Shown here piece by piece: positions 1 through 8,658 of a stretch of DNA of 64,000 nucleotides. This stretch comes from Bacteroidales bacterium (GTDB lineage Bacteria > Bacteroidota > Bacteroidia > Bacteroidales > F082). The first letter of the stretch is position 1. Each line of letters starts with the position of its first letter. The position numbers were made by a program, and so were the translations under genes. The stretch spans positions 1 to 64,000 of the forward strand of contig JAFPUN010000018.1 of the NCBI GenBank assembly GCA_017395365.1, read 5' to 3'. Under the pieces are notes generated by a model. That model was given only the letters and a program-made list of their open reading frames with translations, did not search any database and was not told the origin of the DNA.

Positions 1-1
1 T

Positions 2-346
2 GCCCGTATCTATATGAAGGCCGGCAGTGGTAACATTACGGTGAACAAGCGCGACTACAAGGAGTACTTCCCGACGAGCATCCTCCACTATGTGGTTGAA
101 CAGCCTATGATGCTGACCGAGACTCTCGGCCAATACGACATCAAGGTCAACCTCGACGGTGGTGGCATCAACGGCCAGGCCGAGGCTTTGCGTCTCGCCA
201 TCAGCCGCGCCCTCTGCGAGATCAACCCCGAGTATCGTCCCACCTTGAAGGCTAAAGGTTTGATGCGCCGCGACCCGCGTATGGTCGAGCGTAAGAAACC
301 CGGTCAGCCCGGTGCCCGTAAGAAGTTCCAATTCAGCAAACGTTAA
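2..346 (+). CDS. rpsI: 30S ribosomal protein S9 (5' end outside window)
   Basis: Small-subunit protein S9, which contacts the P-site tRNA through its basic C-terminal tail. The reading frame is open from base 2 (residues ARIYMKAGSGNI), so the ATG at 14 is internal and the true start lies upstream of the window. About 115 codons are present, and the family is about 128 residues, so only some dozen residues are missing. The family features visible are the GGGINGQAEALR stretch, LMRRDPRMVERKKPGQPGARKKFQF and the terminal SKR. rplM is expected just upstream but is not in the window; rpsB follows after 109 nt. Confidence 0.97.
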   Translation, partial: ARIYMKAGSGNITVNKRDYKEYFPTSILHYVVEQPMMLTETLGQYDIKVNLDGGGINGQAEALRLAISRALCEINPEYRPTLKAKGLMRRDPRMVERKKPGQPGARKKFQFSKR

Positions 347-360
347 GCCCTCAGAAGCCG

Positions 361-388
361 AGCGATTTTGTTTAGTATCCAAATCGCT
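361..388 (+). promoter_or_regulatory. Hairpin in the rpsI-rpsB gap
   Basis: Perfect 8-bp arms (AGCGATTT at 361-368, AAATCGCT at 381-388) around a 12-nt loop, followed by AT-rich sequence up to rpsB. There is no U-tract directly after it, so it is not a classic terminator. It could be part of an rpsB leader or a processing site. S2 autoregulation through an mRNA leader is known in other bacteria but is not shown here. Confidence 0.35.
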
Positions 389-455
389 GAGATTCTTATA
401 CAGACTACTCTGCGATTGTATTTAGCGAATGTAAACATTAAAAAGAAAACAACAC

Positions 456-1280
456 ATGACACAAGTAACATTTGAAGAACTGTTGGATGCCGGTTGTCAT
501 TTCGGCCATCTCAAGAGAAAATGGAATCCGAACATGGCTCCCTATATTTTCATGGAGCGCAATGGTATCCACATCATAGACCTCTATAAGACACAAGCCA
601 AGATGGACGAGGCTGCCAATGCCCTCTGCCAACTGGCCAAATCGGGCAAGCGCGTGCTCTTCGTGGCCACCAAGAAGCAGGCCAAGGACGTCGTCGCCGA
701 ACTCGCCCAAAAAGTCAACATGCCTTACGTGACCGAGCGCTGGCCCGGCGGCATGCTCACCAACTTCGCCACCATCCGCAAGGCCGTCAAGAAGATGACG
801 AGCATCGACAAGATGATGAACAGCGACGCTTACAAGAGCCTCTCCAAGCGTGAGAAGCTGCAGATCGAGCGTGAACGCGAGAAACTCGAGAAGAACCTCG
901 GTTCCATCGCCGACCTGAGCCGTCTGCCTTCAGCCCTGTTCGTGGTCGACATCATGAAGGAACACATCGCCGTTGCTGAAGCCCGCAAGCTCAACATCCC
1001 GACCTTCGCCATCGTCGACACCAACACCAACCCCAACCTCATCGACTTCCCCATCCCGGCCAACGACGACGCCTCTAAGAGCATCGCCCTCATCGTCGGC
1101 AAGATGGTCGACGCCATCGAGGAAGGCATCACTGAGCGCAAGAACAACAAGGACCTCATCCAAGAAGAGGAAGAGGAAGAAGTTGACGAAGTGAAAGACA
1201 ACGCCGAGGAAGAGGAAAACAAGGACGAACGCCGTCCTCGCACCGCCCGCCGTCCCCGCAAGCCCGTTGCTAAGAACTGA
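456..1280 (+). CDS. rpsB: 30S ribosomal protein S2
   Basis: Ribosomal protein S2 of the small subunit, 274 aa. The N-terminus (MTQVTFEELLDAGCHFGHLKRKWNP) and the core FVATKKQAKDVV and WPGGMLTNF are typical of S2. Residues from about 233 on form a charged tail: an acidic run EEEEEEVDEVKDNAEEEE, then a basic RRPRTARRPRKP end. Such tails occur in Bacteroidota S2 proteins. It lies between rpsI and tsf, the usual order. The start at 456 follows an A-rich leader with no strong Shine-Dalgarno, as is common in this phylum. Confidence 0.97.
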   Translation: MTQVTFEELLDAGCHFGHLKRKWNPNMAPYIFMERNGIHIIDLYKTQAKMDEAANALCQLAKSGKRVLFVATKKQAKDVVAELAQKVNMPYVTERWPGGMLTNFATIRKAVKKMTSIDKMMNSDAYKSLSKREKLQIEREREKLEKNLGSIADLSRLPSALFVVDIMKEHIAVAEARKLNIPTFAIVDTNTNPNLIDFPIPANDDASKSIALIVGKMVDAIEEGITERKNNKDLIQEEEEEEVDEVKDNAEEEENKDERRPRTARRPRKPVAKN

Positions 1281-1299
1281 TTTTTAGCTGTCAGCCATC

Positions 1300-1361
1300 A
1301 GCTATCAGCCGTCAGCAATGGTATTCCCATGCTGAAAGCTGACTGCTGACGGCTGAAAGCT
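1300..1361. repeat. Inverted repeat of the TCAGC type between rpsB and tsf
   Basis: Arms 1300-1317 and 1344-1361 are complementary at 17 of 18 positions (right arm TGCTGACGGCTGAAAGCT). A second, smaller stem (ATGG/CCAT) sits inside, and imperfect direct copies of GTCAGCCATCAGC precede the left arm. It has the look of a dispersed palindromic repeat and could form a hairpin in the rpsB-tsf transcript. Confidence 0.75.
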
Positions 1362-1391
1362 CAGATAATAACCTTTAAAACAAGAAACAAC

Positions 1392-2384
1392 ATGAATATT
1401 ACCGCTTCTCAAGTCAATGAACTGAGACAAATGACGGGCGCCGGCATGATGGACTGCAAGAAGGCCCTCGTCGAGACCGATGGCGATATCCAGGCCGCTA
1501 TCGACATCCTTCGCAAGAAGGGTATGGCCAAGGCTGCCAAGCGCGCCGACCGCACCGCCAGCGAAGGCTGCGTGCTCTCAAAGGCCACTGAAGACCACAA
1601 GTACGCCGCCATCATCATGGTGAACTGCGAGACCGACTTCGTCGCCAACAACGCCGACTTCGTGAAGTTCACGAAGGACGTGCTCGACATGGCCGTCGCC
1701 AACCGCGTGAAGGACATCGAAGCCCTGAAGGCCATGACGCTCGACGGCCAGACCGTTGAAGCCCTCGTCGCCAACCAGAGCGCCGTCACCGGTGAGAAGA
1801 CCGAACTTGGTGCCTTCAAAGTCCTCGAAGGTGAATATGTGGCCAACTACAACCACCCTGGCAACCGCCTCGCCACCATCGTCGAGATGAACAAGAATTT
1901 CGCCGGTGTTGAGGAAGTGAGCCACGAGGTGTGCATGCACGTCGCCGCCATGAACCCGCTGTCGGTGAGCGAAGCCTCCATCCCGCAAGAGGTGAAGGAC
2001 CGCGAGTTCGCCGTTGCCGTCGACAAGACCAAGGAAGAACAGATCCAGAAGGAAGTCGAGAAGGCTCTCCGTAAGGCTGGCATCAACCCCAACCACGTCG
2101 ACAGCGATGACCACATCAACTCGAACATCACCAAGGGTTACATCACCGAGGAACAAGGTGCCCAGGCCCGCGAAATCAAGGCCACGGTGCCCGGTCAGGT
2201 GCAACTCAACGAAGGCATGATTCAGAACATCGCCAAAGGCCGTCTGAACAAGTTCTTCAAGGAGAGCTGCCTGCTCAACCAAGTCTCTCTGGTCGCCGAC
2301 CCGAAGACCGTCGCCGAATACATCCAGGCTGCCGACAAGGAAGCCACTGTGGTGAACTTCGTGCGTATCAAGTTGGGCGAATAA
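1392..2384 (+). CDS. tsf: Translation elongation factor Ts
   Basis: Guanine nucleotide exchange factor for EF-Tu, 330 aa, a length usual for this phylum. The N-terminal UBA-like region (residues 1-55) carries the family signature around TGAGMMDCKKAL. The core contains the CETDFVANN motif (about residues 79-87), where EF-Ts contacts EF-Tu. It follows rpsB as in most bacteria and is followed at once by a strong terminator, so it closes the rpsI-rpsB-tsf transcript. Confidence 0.97.
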   Translation: MNITASQVNELRQMTGAGMMDCKKALVETDGDIQAAIDILRKKGMAKAAKRADRTASEGCVLSKATEDHKYAAIIMVNCETDFVANNADFVKFTKDVLDMAVANRVKDIEALKAMTLDGQTVEALVANQSAVTGEKTELGAFKVLEGEYVANYNHPGNRLATIVEMNKNFAGVEEVSHEVCMHVAAMNPLSVSEASIPQEVKDREFAVAVDKTKEEQIQKEVEKALRKAGINPNHVDSDDHINSNITKGYITEEQGAQAREIKATVPGQVQLNEGMIQNIAKGRLNKFFKESCLLNQVSLVADPKTVAEYIQAADKEATVVNFVRIKLGE

Positions 2385-2406
2385 GCCTGATTTTCACAAA
2401 ATCAAC

Positions 2407-2436
2407 AAAAAAGGACGGTGAAAGCCGTCCTTTTTT
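2407..2436 (+). terminator. Rho-independent terminator after tsf
   Basis: GGACGG / CCGTCC stem extended by A6/T6 pairing, loop TGAAAG, with a T-tract from 2431. The T-tract runs directly into the -7 box of the next gene, so the terminator and the following promoter share bases. Confidence 0.9.
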
Positions 2437-2445
2437 TATTTTTGC
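2437..2445 (+). promoter_or_regulatory. Promoter -7 box (TATTTTTGC) for the 2458 gene
   Basis: Matches the Bacteroidota -7 consensus TAnnTTTG, with only 12 nt between it and the ATG at 2458. It overlaps the end of the tsf terminator. Confidence 0.6.
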
Positions 2446-2457
2446 AAAAAATATAGC

Positions 2458-3105
2458 ATGGGAAACACCTTAGAAAAGACCAAGCAAACGTTCGAAAATA
2501 AATCCTATCAGGGCAAAGAAGTCCGTCTATGCAGCGATGGGAAATACCGTTGGGTGTATGAGATGAATATGCTGAAAAACCCAACCATATTCTTTACGGT
2601 TCTCAAGGTTATGATGATTTCCCTTGGTATCGTATGGCTGTTCGGATTGGTCATAGGCATAGGCAATATGAGCTTGGATTATTTCCTGTTTTGGACGAAG
2701 CTTACTGGCATCATGATCGGAATATTTTTTGTTTTGACAATCATTGGTGTTCTGATTACGGCAGCCGTATTAGGCAAGTATGTTGTTCTTTTCGAGATGG
2801 ATGAGAAAGAAGTGACCCACATCCAGATGCCTCGACAAGTCAAGAAAGCGGAGGTGATTGGCCTAATTACAGCGCTGGTGGGTGCTATGGCCAAAAGTCC
2901 TACGACGATTGGTGCTGGCGTGCTGGCCACCGCCAAAACAAAATCCACTTCGGAGTTTGTTAATGTGCGGCGTGTCAAAGCTCGCCGTCGGTTCAATCTG
3001 ATCAAGGTTAACCAACTACTCGATAAGAACCAGGTTTATGTGGCCGACGAGGACTTTGATTTTGTCTATAATTTCATCAAGTCACGTTGTATTAATGCGA
3101 AATGA
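2458..3105 (+). CDS. Hypothetical membrane protein with two helices
   Basis: 215 aa, family not recognised. Two hydrophobic segments (about residues 43-67 and 77-105) are separated by a short polar loop. A soluble C-terminal half includes a basic stretch (VNVRRVKARRRFNLIKVNQLL) that resembles a PH-like beta-sandwich region seen in small Bacteroidota membrane proteins. The N-terminal 40 residues are polar and charged. It has its own promoter and sits 10 nt before the hexosaminidase start, so the two may be co-transcribed. No function is assigned. Confidence 0.7.
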   Translation: MGNTLEKTKQTFENKSYQGKEVRLCSDGKYRWVYEMNMLKNPTIFFTVLKVMMISLGIVWLFGLVIGIGNMSLDYFLFWTKLTGIMIGIFFVLTIIGVLITAAVLGKYVVLFEMDEKEVTHIQMPRQVKKAEVIGLITALVGAMAKSPTTIGAGVLATAKTKSTSEFVNVRRVKARRRFNLIKVNQLLDKNQVYVADEDFDFVYNFIKSRCINAK

Positions 3106-3115
3106 TTATAAAACA

Positions 3116-5338
3116 ATGAAAAGACTATTACTATTCTGCCTTGCAGCAATGGCTTTTGCTGCTTGCACAAAAGAACAACTTCCTGTCGCCGATTACGACA
3201 TCATCCCGCAACCCAAAGAGGTGCAACTGAATGAAGAGAAACCATTCGAACTGGGTCCCAAGACCCTTGTGTATTACGAATCAGGACTCCAACGCGAGGC
3301 ACAATTCCTGAGCGAATATGTGAACGATATTATGGGCTATGTCTTGCAAATGCAAGAATACCAAAGCCAGCCCGACGGCATTGTGCTGAAAGTGGTTCCC
3401 GAGGATTTCGACCAAGCCGAGGCCTACGAGATCAACATCACCCCCAAGCAAGTCACCATCAAAGGCGCCGATGCTGCAGGTGTGTTCTACGGCATCCAGA
3501 CCTTGAGAAAGAGCTTGCCTATCTCGCCCATAGATTCCAGCCAGCCCACAAATCAACGCAGGAATGACATGGGCGAGCCTAACTCTCAACTCTCAACTTC
3601 AAACTCTCAACTGACTCTCAACTCTAAACTCTCAACTCTAAACTCTCAACTCCCCTGCGGAACAATAAAAGACTACCCCCACTTCGCCTATCGCGGCATG
3701 CACCTCGACCCCTGTCGTCATTTTATCCCCTTGGACTCGGTGAAAGTCTATATCGACATGCTGGCCATGCACAATATGAACCAGTTCCATTTCCACCTCA
3801 GCGACGACCAAGGCTGGCGTATCGAAATCAAGAAGTATCCCGAATTGACTGAAATTGGTGCCTACCGTAACGGTACCGTCATTGGGCATAATGGCAACCT
3901 CTACGACACCATTCGCCATGGTGGTTTCTATACCCAAGACGAGCTCCGCGACCTCATCGAGTATGCCGCCGAGCGTCACATCAACATTATCCCCGAAATC
4001 GACCTGCCCGGCCACATGCAGGCTGCCTTGGCTTGCTATCCGCATTTGGGTTGCACCGGCGGTCCTTACGAGGTGTGGAAGCGCTGGGGCGTGTCGGAAG
4101 ACGTGCTTTGTGCAGGTAACGAGGAGACCATGCTGTTTGTCGAGGATGTGCTCAACGAGGTGATGGATGTGTTTCCTTCGCCCTATATTCACATTGGCGG
4201 CGATGAATGTCCCAAGGTGCGCTGGGAAAAGTGCCCCAAGTGCCAAGCCAAAATCAAGGAATTGGGCATCAAGAAAGACGATAAATACTCTGCCGAAGAC
4301 TACCTGCAAAGCTATGTGATGAACCGCATGGCCAAGGTGGTGGAGGCCCGTGGACGCCGTGTCATCGGCTGGGACGAGATTTTGGATGGCAACGTCTCGG
4401 AGACGGCCATCATCATGAGTTGGCGCGGCACAGAAGGCGGCATCGAGGCGGCACGTAAAGGCCACGATGTGATTATGGCACCGTCGTCGCACCTCTATTT
4501 CGACTACTACCAGAGTGAGGACATCGCCAGCGAGCCAATGTGCATCGGTGGCTATCTGCCCGTGGAGCGCGTGTATGAATTCCAACCGCTGCCTGAGGAG
4601 CTGACACCCGAGCAACAGAAGCACATCATCGGTGTGCAAGCCAACATCTGGACGGAATACATCGCCCATTTCTGGCATGTGCAGTATATGGCCTTGCCAC
4701 GCATGGAGGCCTTGACGGAAATACAGTGGAACAATCCACAGGAGCGTGACTTTGATGCTTTTGTGGAGCGTTGCCGCCACATGGCGCAACTCTATGAACT
4801 CTATCATTACACCTACGCCGACCACATCTTCAACCCGCAGGTCTGGGCGGATACGGTGGAAGCCAATCTGGCCACCCACAAGCCCATCTCGCTGCGCCAG
4901 CAGCCTGCCGAGAAATACACCTACGAAGGGGCATCGTTGCTCAACGACGGCAACTTGGGTAGGGGAGCCTACAACTCGGGGCGTTGGCTGGGCTTCTGCG
5001 GTTATCCTTTGGATGCCATTATCGATTTGGAGCAACCTGCTGAGATGCAACATGTCCGTTTCCATGCCTTAGTGAACAAAGGCGCGTGGATCTACAATCC
5101 GAGCCAAGTCAAGGTGCTGGTTTCCGATGATGGCGAGACCTTCCGCGAGGTGGCGCAGAAAGACATCCCGATTTCCACTTGGGAAGACAGAGACGGCATC
5201 TTCGCCTACGAAGTGGGCTTTGAGCCCGTCACGGCAAAGTTTGTCGAGGTCATAATTACAGGCTACGACCTGCCCGAAGACCATAGTGGATTTGGCAATC
5301 CTGCTTGGATTTTTGTGGATGAAATAGAAGTGGAATGA
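3116..5338 (+). CDS. Beta-N-acetylhexosaminidase (GH20) lipoprotein
   Basis: 740 aa. It should remove terminal N-acetylglucosamine or N-acetylgalactosamine from glycans at the cell surface or in the periplasm. The start at 3116 is preferred over upstream in-frame codons because it gives a lipoprotein signal (MKRLLLFCLAAMAFAAC) and does not overlap the previous gene. Order: N-terminal GH20b-like domain (about 25-140), catalytic barrel (about 188-520) with the Asp-Glu pair D363-E364 in HIGGDEC, then a C-terminal beta-sandwich of F5/8 or CBM type (about 610-740). Residues about 156-179 (NSQLSTSNSQLTLNSKLSTL and following) are encoded by a CAACTCT-rich repeat inserted in frame just before the barrel. 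The catalytic residues are intact, so the enzyme may still work. Confidence 0.93.
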   Translation: MKRLLLFCLAAMAFAACTKEQLPVADYDIIPQPKEVQLNEEKPFELGPKTLVYYESGLQREAQFLSEYVNDIMGYVLQMQEYQSQPDGIVLKVVPEDFDQAEAYEINITPKQVTIKGADAAGVFYGIQTLRKSLPISPIDSSQPTNQRRNDMGEPNSQLSTSNSQLTLNSKLSTLNSQLPCGTIKDYPHFAYRGMHLDPCRHFIPLDSVKVYIDMLAMHNMNQFHFHLSDDQGWRIEIKKYPELTEIGAYRNGTVIGHNGNLYDTIRHGGFYTQDELRDLIEYAAERHINIIPEIDLPGHMQAALACYPHLGCTGGPYEVWKRWGVSEDVLCAGNEETMLFVEDVLNEVMDVFPSPYIHIGGDECPKVRWEKCPKCQAKIKELGIKKDDKYSAEDYLQSYVMNRMAKVVEARGRRVIGWDEILDGNVSETAIIMSWRGTEGGIEAARKGHDVIMAPSSHLYFDYYQSEDIASEPMCIGGYLPVERVYEFQPLPEELTPEQQKHIIGVQANIWTEYIAHFWHVQYMALPRMEALTEIQWNNPQERDFDAFVERCRHMAQLYELYHYTYADHIFNPQVWADTVEANLATHKPISLRQQPAEKYTYEGASLLNDGNLGRGAYNSGRWLGFCGYPLDAIIDLEQPAEMQHVRFHALVNKGAWIYNPSQVKVLVSDDGETFREVAQKDIPISTWEDRDGIFAYEVGFEPVTAKFVEVIITGYDLPEDHSGFGNPAWIFVDEIEVE
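3581..3652 (+). repeat. In-frame CAACTCT-rich repeat inside the GH20 gene
   Basis: 72 nt built from variants of AACTCTCAACTCT and AACTCTAAACTCT. It adds 24 codons without a stop or frameshift, at the linker between the GH20b domain and the barrel. Similar simple tracts (AACTGAACAACTAAAC) lie between genes at 41401-41434 and 62670-62700. Confidence 0.9.
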
Positions 5339-5348
5339 GGTAAAATAT

Positions 5349-5356
5349 TAATTTTG
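5349..5356 (+). promoter_or_regulatory. -7 box 5 nt before the start of regulator 1
   Basis: TAATTTTG ends 5 nt before the GTG start at 5362. The -7 box is centred about 7 nt before transcription start, so the mRNA should begin at or next to the start codon (leaderless). Confidence 0.6.
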
Positions 5357-5361
5357 CCGCC

Positions 5362-6744
5362 GTGAAAACATTGAGTCACATAGTAGGTTTGTTGTTTCTG
5401 TTTTCGGTGATGTCTTGCGGAAGGATGCCTCAACGTCCCTCTGAAGTTGACTTACTGGAAGCCAAAGCCTATTATGACAGCGGTTTCGTTTGTCTTCAGA
5501 TGGACAGTTTGCTGCAAGCTTTTCCGCATTTTGTCCATGTGGCTGGAAATCTTGAATATTTGCCCGAAGACATGACAGACGAGGAGATGCTGCTTGCCTC
5601 GCGTGCCTATTACCAGATGGCATACGTATTTCGGCGAAAGATGGCCAACAACGCTGAAATCGATGCTTTGCGTTGGGCGTTGGCATACCAGCGTATGGCT
5701 CAAGACACTACCTGGATGGTAAGGTCCAGTTTGGAATTGGCCAATGCCTTTTCGACGCTAAAGGAAAGCGACTCCGCACGCTACTATCACGATTTCGTGA
5801 CGCCTTATCTGGACACGGTTGCTGGCGACTTGAATGACTATTTTACTGCCCAGCTTGTGTTGTCGGACTTGTACTATGACCAACACCAGTTCGACTCCTG
5901 CTTCATGGTGCAACGCAACATGATCGCTTTCAAGACGCGACGTGGGATGAGCGCAACAAATGACTCCGTCAGTCTCGGCATCAGTATGTATCACTCGCCG
6001 TATCGTCTTGATGCGAAGCCATATCTGCTGAAAGTGTTGGATATGCAAACGGGTGATTTGGAACGGAGTGCCATCATGTCGTTGCTTGAACAAATCTATG
6101 AAGAGGAGGGAAATGCGGATAGCGCTGCATTTTGTCATAGCTTCAATAAGACCTATGTTAAAGCCGAATCGGATAGGGTGAGCGACGGGATGCTGGCCGT
6201 AAAGCAATACGAGAACTACAAGGCCGAACGTGATGCCCGGTTGACCGACCTGCGTGAACAGAAACAGGCACATAAGACAAACAGGTTAAGAGCTGTTAGC
6301 GTGTTTGCAGCCCTGCTTTTGTTAGCGGCTGCCGCCTTTGTCGTATACCATCGCGTCTACCGCAAGAAGATGACCCAGGCGAACGAAGCCATCCAACGCG
6401 ACCTGCAAGCCGCGCACGGTGCCTTGGAGGCTCAGGCCAGCGAGGCTTTGCGGATGAAGGTGCAGGCCATCTATGACGACAAGCGCAATAACACCTTCAA
6501 CCGCATCCTCGAAGTGTTCAACGAAGCCTATCCCGAAGCCTTGACGAAACTGAAGGCCGCCCATACCGACCTGAGCGACACCGAGCTCGACATCTGTGTG
6601 CTTTCCATGTTCCCCTTCCGCACGAAGGAAATCGCCGACATCCTCGACCTGCGCGAAAACACCGTGTCGAAATACCGCACCAGCATCAAGAAAAAGACGC
6701 AAACCGATTCGTTTGAGGCACTTTGGGAGCGGTTTCTCGGATGA
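5362..6744 (+). CDS. Regulator 1: lipobox, TPR, membrane helix, LuxR-like HTH
   Basis: 460 aa, GTG start fixed by the -7 box 5 nt upstream. Order: lipoprotein-type signal with Cys19 in FSVMSC; alpha-helical TPR-like region (about 30-300); one membrane helix (about 312-334, AALLLLAAAAFVVY); a coiled-coil stretch with QAHGALEAQASEALR; and a C-terminal HTH of LuxR/GerE type (about 404-455, with TELDICVLSMFPFRTKEIAD and ENTVSKYR). This arrangement puts the TPR sensor in the periplasm and the DNA-binding domain in the cytoplasm. Related TPR-TM-HTH proteins are common in Bacteroidota. Two paralogs lie at 10560 and 22110. I infer that it controls the T9SS cargo genes at 6906 and 8659. Its ligand is unknown. 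Confidence 0.85.
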   Translation: MKTLSHIVGLLFLFSVMSCGRMPQRPSEVDLLEAKAYYDSGFVCLQMDSLLQAFPHFVHVAGNLEYLPEDMTDEEMLLASRAYYQMAYVFRRKMANNAEIDALRWALAYQRMAQDTTWMVRSSLELANAFSTLKESDSARYYHDFVTPYLDTVAGDLNDYFTAQLVLSDLYYDQHQFDSCFMVQRNMIAFKTRRGMSATNDSVSLGISMYHSPYRLDAKPYLLKVLDMQTGDLERSAIMSLLEQIYEEEGNADSAAFCHSFNKTYVKAESDRVSDGMLAVKQYENYKAERDARLTDLREQKQAHKTNRLRAVSVFAALLLLAAAAFVVYHRVYRKKMTQANEAIQRDLQAAHGALEAQASEALRMKVQAIYDDKRNNTFNRILEVFNEAYPEALTKLKAAHTDLSDTELDICVLSMFPFRTKEIADILDLRENTVSKYRTSIKKKTQTDSFEALWERFLG

Positions 6745-6905
6745 TTTTCCATGGATTTTCCTGACTTTTTAGTGGAAAGACTTTTTGTAATTTATTGACA
6801 ATCAATACTGATTGTTGGAAAAATAGTGGATTGCCTGATGGAATTGGCTTTTTTACTGGTTTTTTGCTATACTTTTGCGAGAACCAAGAAAAAAATCTGA
6901 ACACT
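6745..6905 (+). promoter_or_regulatory. Promoter/operator region of cargo set 1
   Basis: The -7 box TACTTTTG is at 6870-6877, preceded by a T-rich block (CTTTTTTACTGGTTTTTTGC) that matches the same block behind regulators 2 and 3. Upstream are CTTTTTGTAA (6781-6790) and the palindrome ATTGA-CAA-TCAAT (6794-6806), overlapped by a second one, ACAATCA-N4-TGATTGT (6798-6815). A box AAAAATCTGAAC (6891-6902) lies in the short leader, downstream of the promoter rather than upstream as in sets 2 and 3. Confidence 0.55.
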
Positions 6906-8639
6906 ATGAAAAGAAATCTGCTACTTTTTGTCTTGCTCGTGCTCGGACTGGCTTGCGGAGCACAAACACCTTGGAACGGCACGGTCGCCGAAGTCTACGA
7001 CGGTGGTGACGGCACGCCTGAAAACCCTTACCAGATTGCGACGGCGGAGCAACTGGCGTTGTTGGCCCAGCAAACCGATGATGGCACTGGAGGTGATGCC
7101 TGTTATGTGCTTACCAACGACATTTGTCTCAATGAAGACGATACCCTCTATTGGACGCCTATAGGTCTGACGGGTACTTTTAGGGGTGTTTTTGACGGCG
7201 ATAAACACTCCATCAGCGGTATGTACGAAAACGGGTTTAAACTGTCTGGTTTGTTTGGATATACGGAAAACGCCACGATAAAAAATGTCAGGCTTGAAAA
7301 AGCCACCGTCATGGAATATGAACAGGCTTTTGTTTATATTGCAATCGGTGGAATTCTGGTTGGCAAGGCGAAAAACACCCATATCTTGGATTGCTCGGTG
7401 GATGGCTGGATTGAGATTTTTAGTGCTAAACCAAGCGGAGGTCTGGTTGGACAATGCGAAGTTGACGTCAACGATACGGTCTTCATTAAAAACTGTGTAA
7501 ACTATGCCAGTGTTACCTGGAACGAATGCACTGGAGGTGTGGTCGGAAAGACGATTGTCAATAACGGCCATCTTGTTATAGACAATTGTGTCAATAATGG
7601 CTATATTAAGGGTTGGACTTTTTCAGGAGGTATGGTTGGCAATGGCGATTTTATCATCAAAAACTGCCATAACTTTGGCGAAATCGTTTCGGAAGGTACC
7701 GCAGGAGGTATGGCGGGACAAGGAGGGCTAAACTGTTTGATCACCTATTGTTTCAATCATGAGTCGGGCGTAATCACGGGCGGCATGAATACAGGAGGCA
7801 TTATTGGCACAGCGATAAAAACCGTCATGTCATGTTGTGGTAACGCGGCGCTCATTACAGGATTCAATGATGACGAAATCATGGTTGGTGGCATCTCAGG
7901 AGCCGACGGCACCATTTATAACTGCTTCAATCGCGGTGATTTAACCGCTATTTTCACAGAAGATCCTCTTTTGATCCAAATGGGAGGCATAACAAGCACT
8001 CCACTTCACGATGAACAAATTCGAAACGTATATAACGCAGGCGCAATCATCAAACCATCGAATCCAGACATCCCGAATTCATGGTACGGGCATATTGTTC
8101 CAGCCATGTTTAGCGACACGTTGATCAGCAATTGCTATTGGATCGGCAATGAATCGATTACACCTTATGTCTACAACATTGGGGTCAGCAACTGGACGCT
8201 CCTTCCTGGCTCGTCGGTTTTCGGTCCAGGTGCAACGCCAACTACATGGGTGCTCGACGAGGCGCAATATGGCACCACCGACTTGGTTGAGGCATTGAAC
8301 GCCGGCGCCATGGGCCAATGCACATGGGTGGAAGATGTGGATGGCGAGAATGGCGGCTATCCCATCTTCGGCCTCTTGGATCCAAATCGCGTTGACGAAA
8401 TCGTGGAAACCCCAATCCAGGTCTATCCCAACCCGACCGATGACATCTTGTTTGTTGAGACGCGGCACGCCACGTCTCTACCAGCGGCAAATGAATACCG
8501 CATCACCAACCTCCTTGGCCAAACCCTGCAAACCGGCAGCATCGGAGGTGATATGCACCAGATTGACGTGTCGGGCTTGCACAGCGGCATGTATCTCCTC
8601 ACCTTTGACGGCGCGACGGTGAAATTCGTCGTGAAATAA
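6906..8639 (+). CDS. T9SS cargo: GLUG-repeat surface protein
   Basis: 577 aa. The start at 6906 gives a clean signal peptide (MKRNLLLFVLLVLGLACGAQ). The middle (about 100-400) is a series of short beta-solenoid-like repeats with GG-[ILM]-[VA]-G motifs (SGGLVGQ, TGGVVGK, SGGMVGN, AGGMAGQ), as in GLUG-type adhesins. The C-terminal 75 residues are a T9SS type A sorting domain (VYPNPTDD, NLLGQTLQTG, GMYLLTFDG, KFVVK). Closest relative in the window: the 18378 gene, with the same N-terminal AEVYDGGDGT-NPYQIATAEQ block and the same CTD. Likely exported through the outer membrane and held on the surface; an adhesin role is inferred. Confidence 0.85.
   Translation: MKRNLLLFVLLVLGLACGAQTPWNGTVAEVYDGGDGTPENPYQIATAEQLALLAQQTDDGTGGDACYVLTNDICLNEDDTLYWTPIGLTGTFRGVFDGDKHSISGMYENGFKLSGLFGYTENATIKNVRLEKATVMEYEQAFVYIAIGGILVGKAKNTHILDCSVDGWIEIFSAKPSGGLVGQCEVDVNDTVFIKNCVNYASVTWNECTGGVVGKTIVNNGHLVIDNCVNNGYIKGWTFSGGMVGNGDFIIKNCHNFGEIVSEGTAGGMAGQGGLNCLITYCFNHESGVITGGMNTGGIIGTAIKTVMSCCGNAALITGFNDDEIMVGGISGADGTIYNCFNRGDLTAIFTEDPLLIQMGGITSTPLHDEQIRNVYNAGAIIKPSNPDIPNSWYGHIVPAMFSDTLISNCYWIGNESITPYVYNIGVSNWTLLPGSSVFGPGATPTTWVLDEAQYGTTDLVEALNAGAMGQCTWVEDVDGENGGYPIFGLLDPNRVDEIVETPIQVYPNPTDDILFVETRHATSLPAANEYRITNLLGQTLQTGSIGGDMHQIDVSGLHSGMYLLTFDGATVKFVVK
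8457..8478. repeat. GAGACGCG-type palindrome inside the CTD
   Basis: Ten-bp arms GAGACGCGGC and GCCACGTCTC, 2-nt loop, one mismatch, encoding TRHATSL within the sorting domain. It lies at the same CTD position as the perfect version at 19926-19947. Confidence 0.7.
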
Positions 8640-8658
8640 ACAATCAAAAAGACACGGT

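Noticed and set aside
3038..3115. Upstream in-frame ATG at 3038 for the GH20 gene
   Set aside because: It lies inside the previous gene and would bury the lipoprotein signal that starts at 3116.
3581..3652. CRISPR-like or tandem array
   Set aside because: Units are 6-13 nt and contiguous, without spacers; no cas genes anywhere in the window.
3638..5065. 475-codon open frame on the minus strand opposite the GH20 gene
   Set aside because: It mirrors the codon bias of the GH20 frame, has His/Val/Asp-rich sequence with no domain, and the plus-strand gene has intact catalytic motifs.
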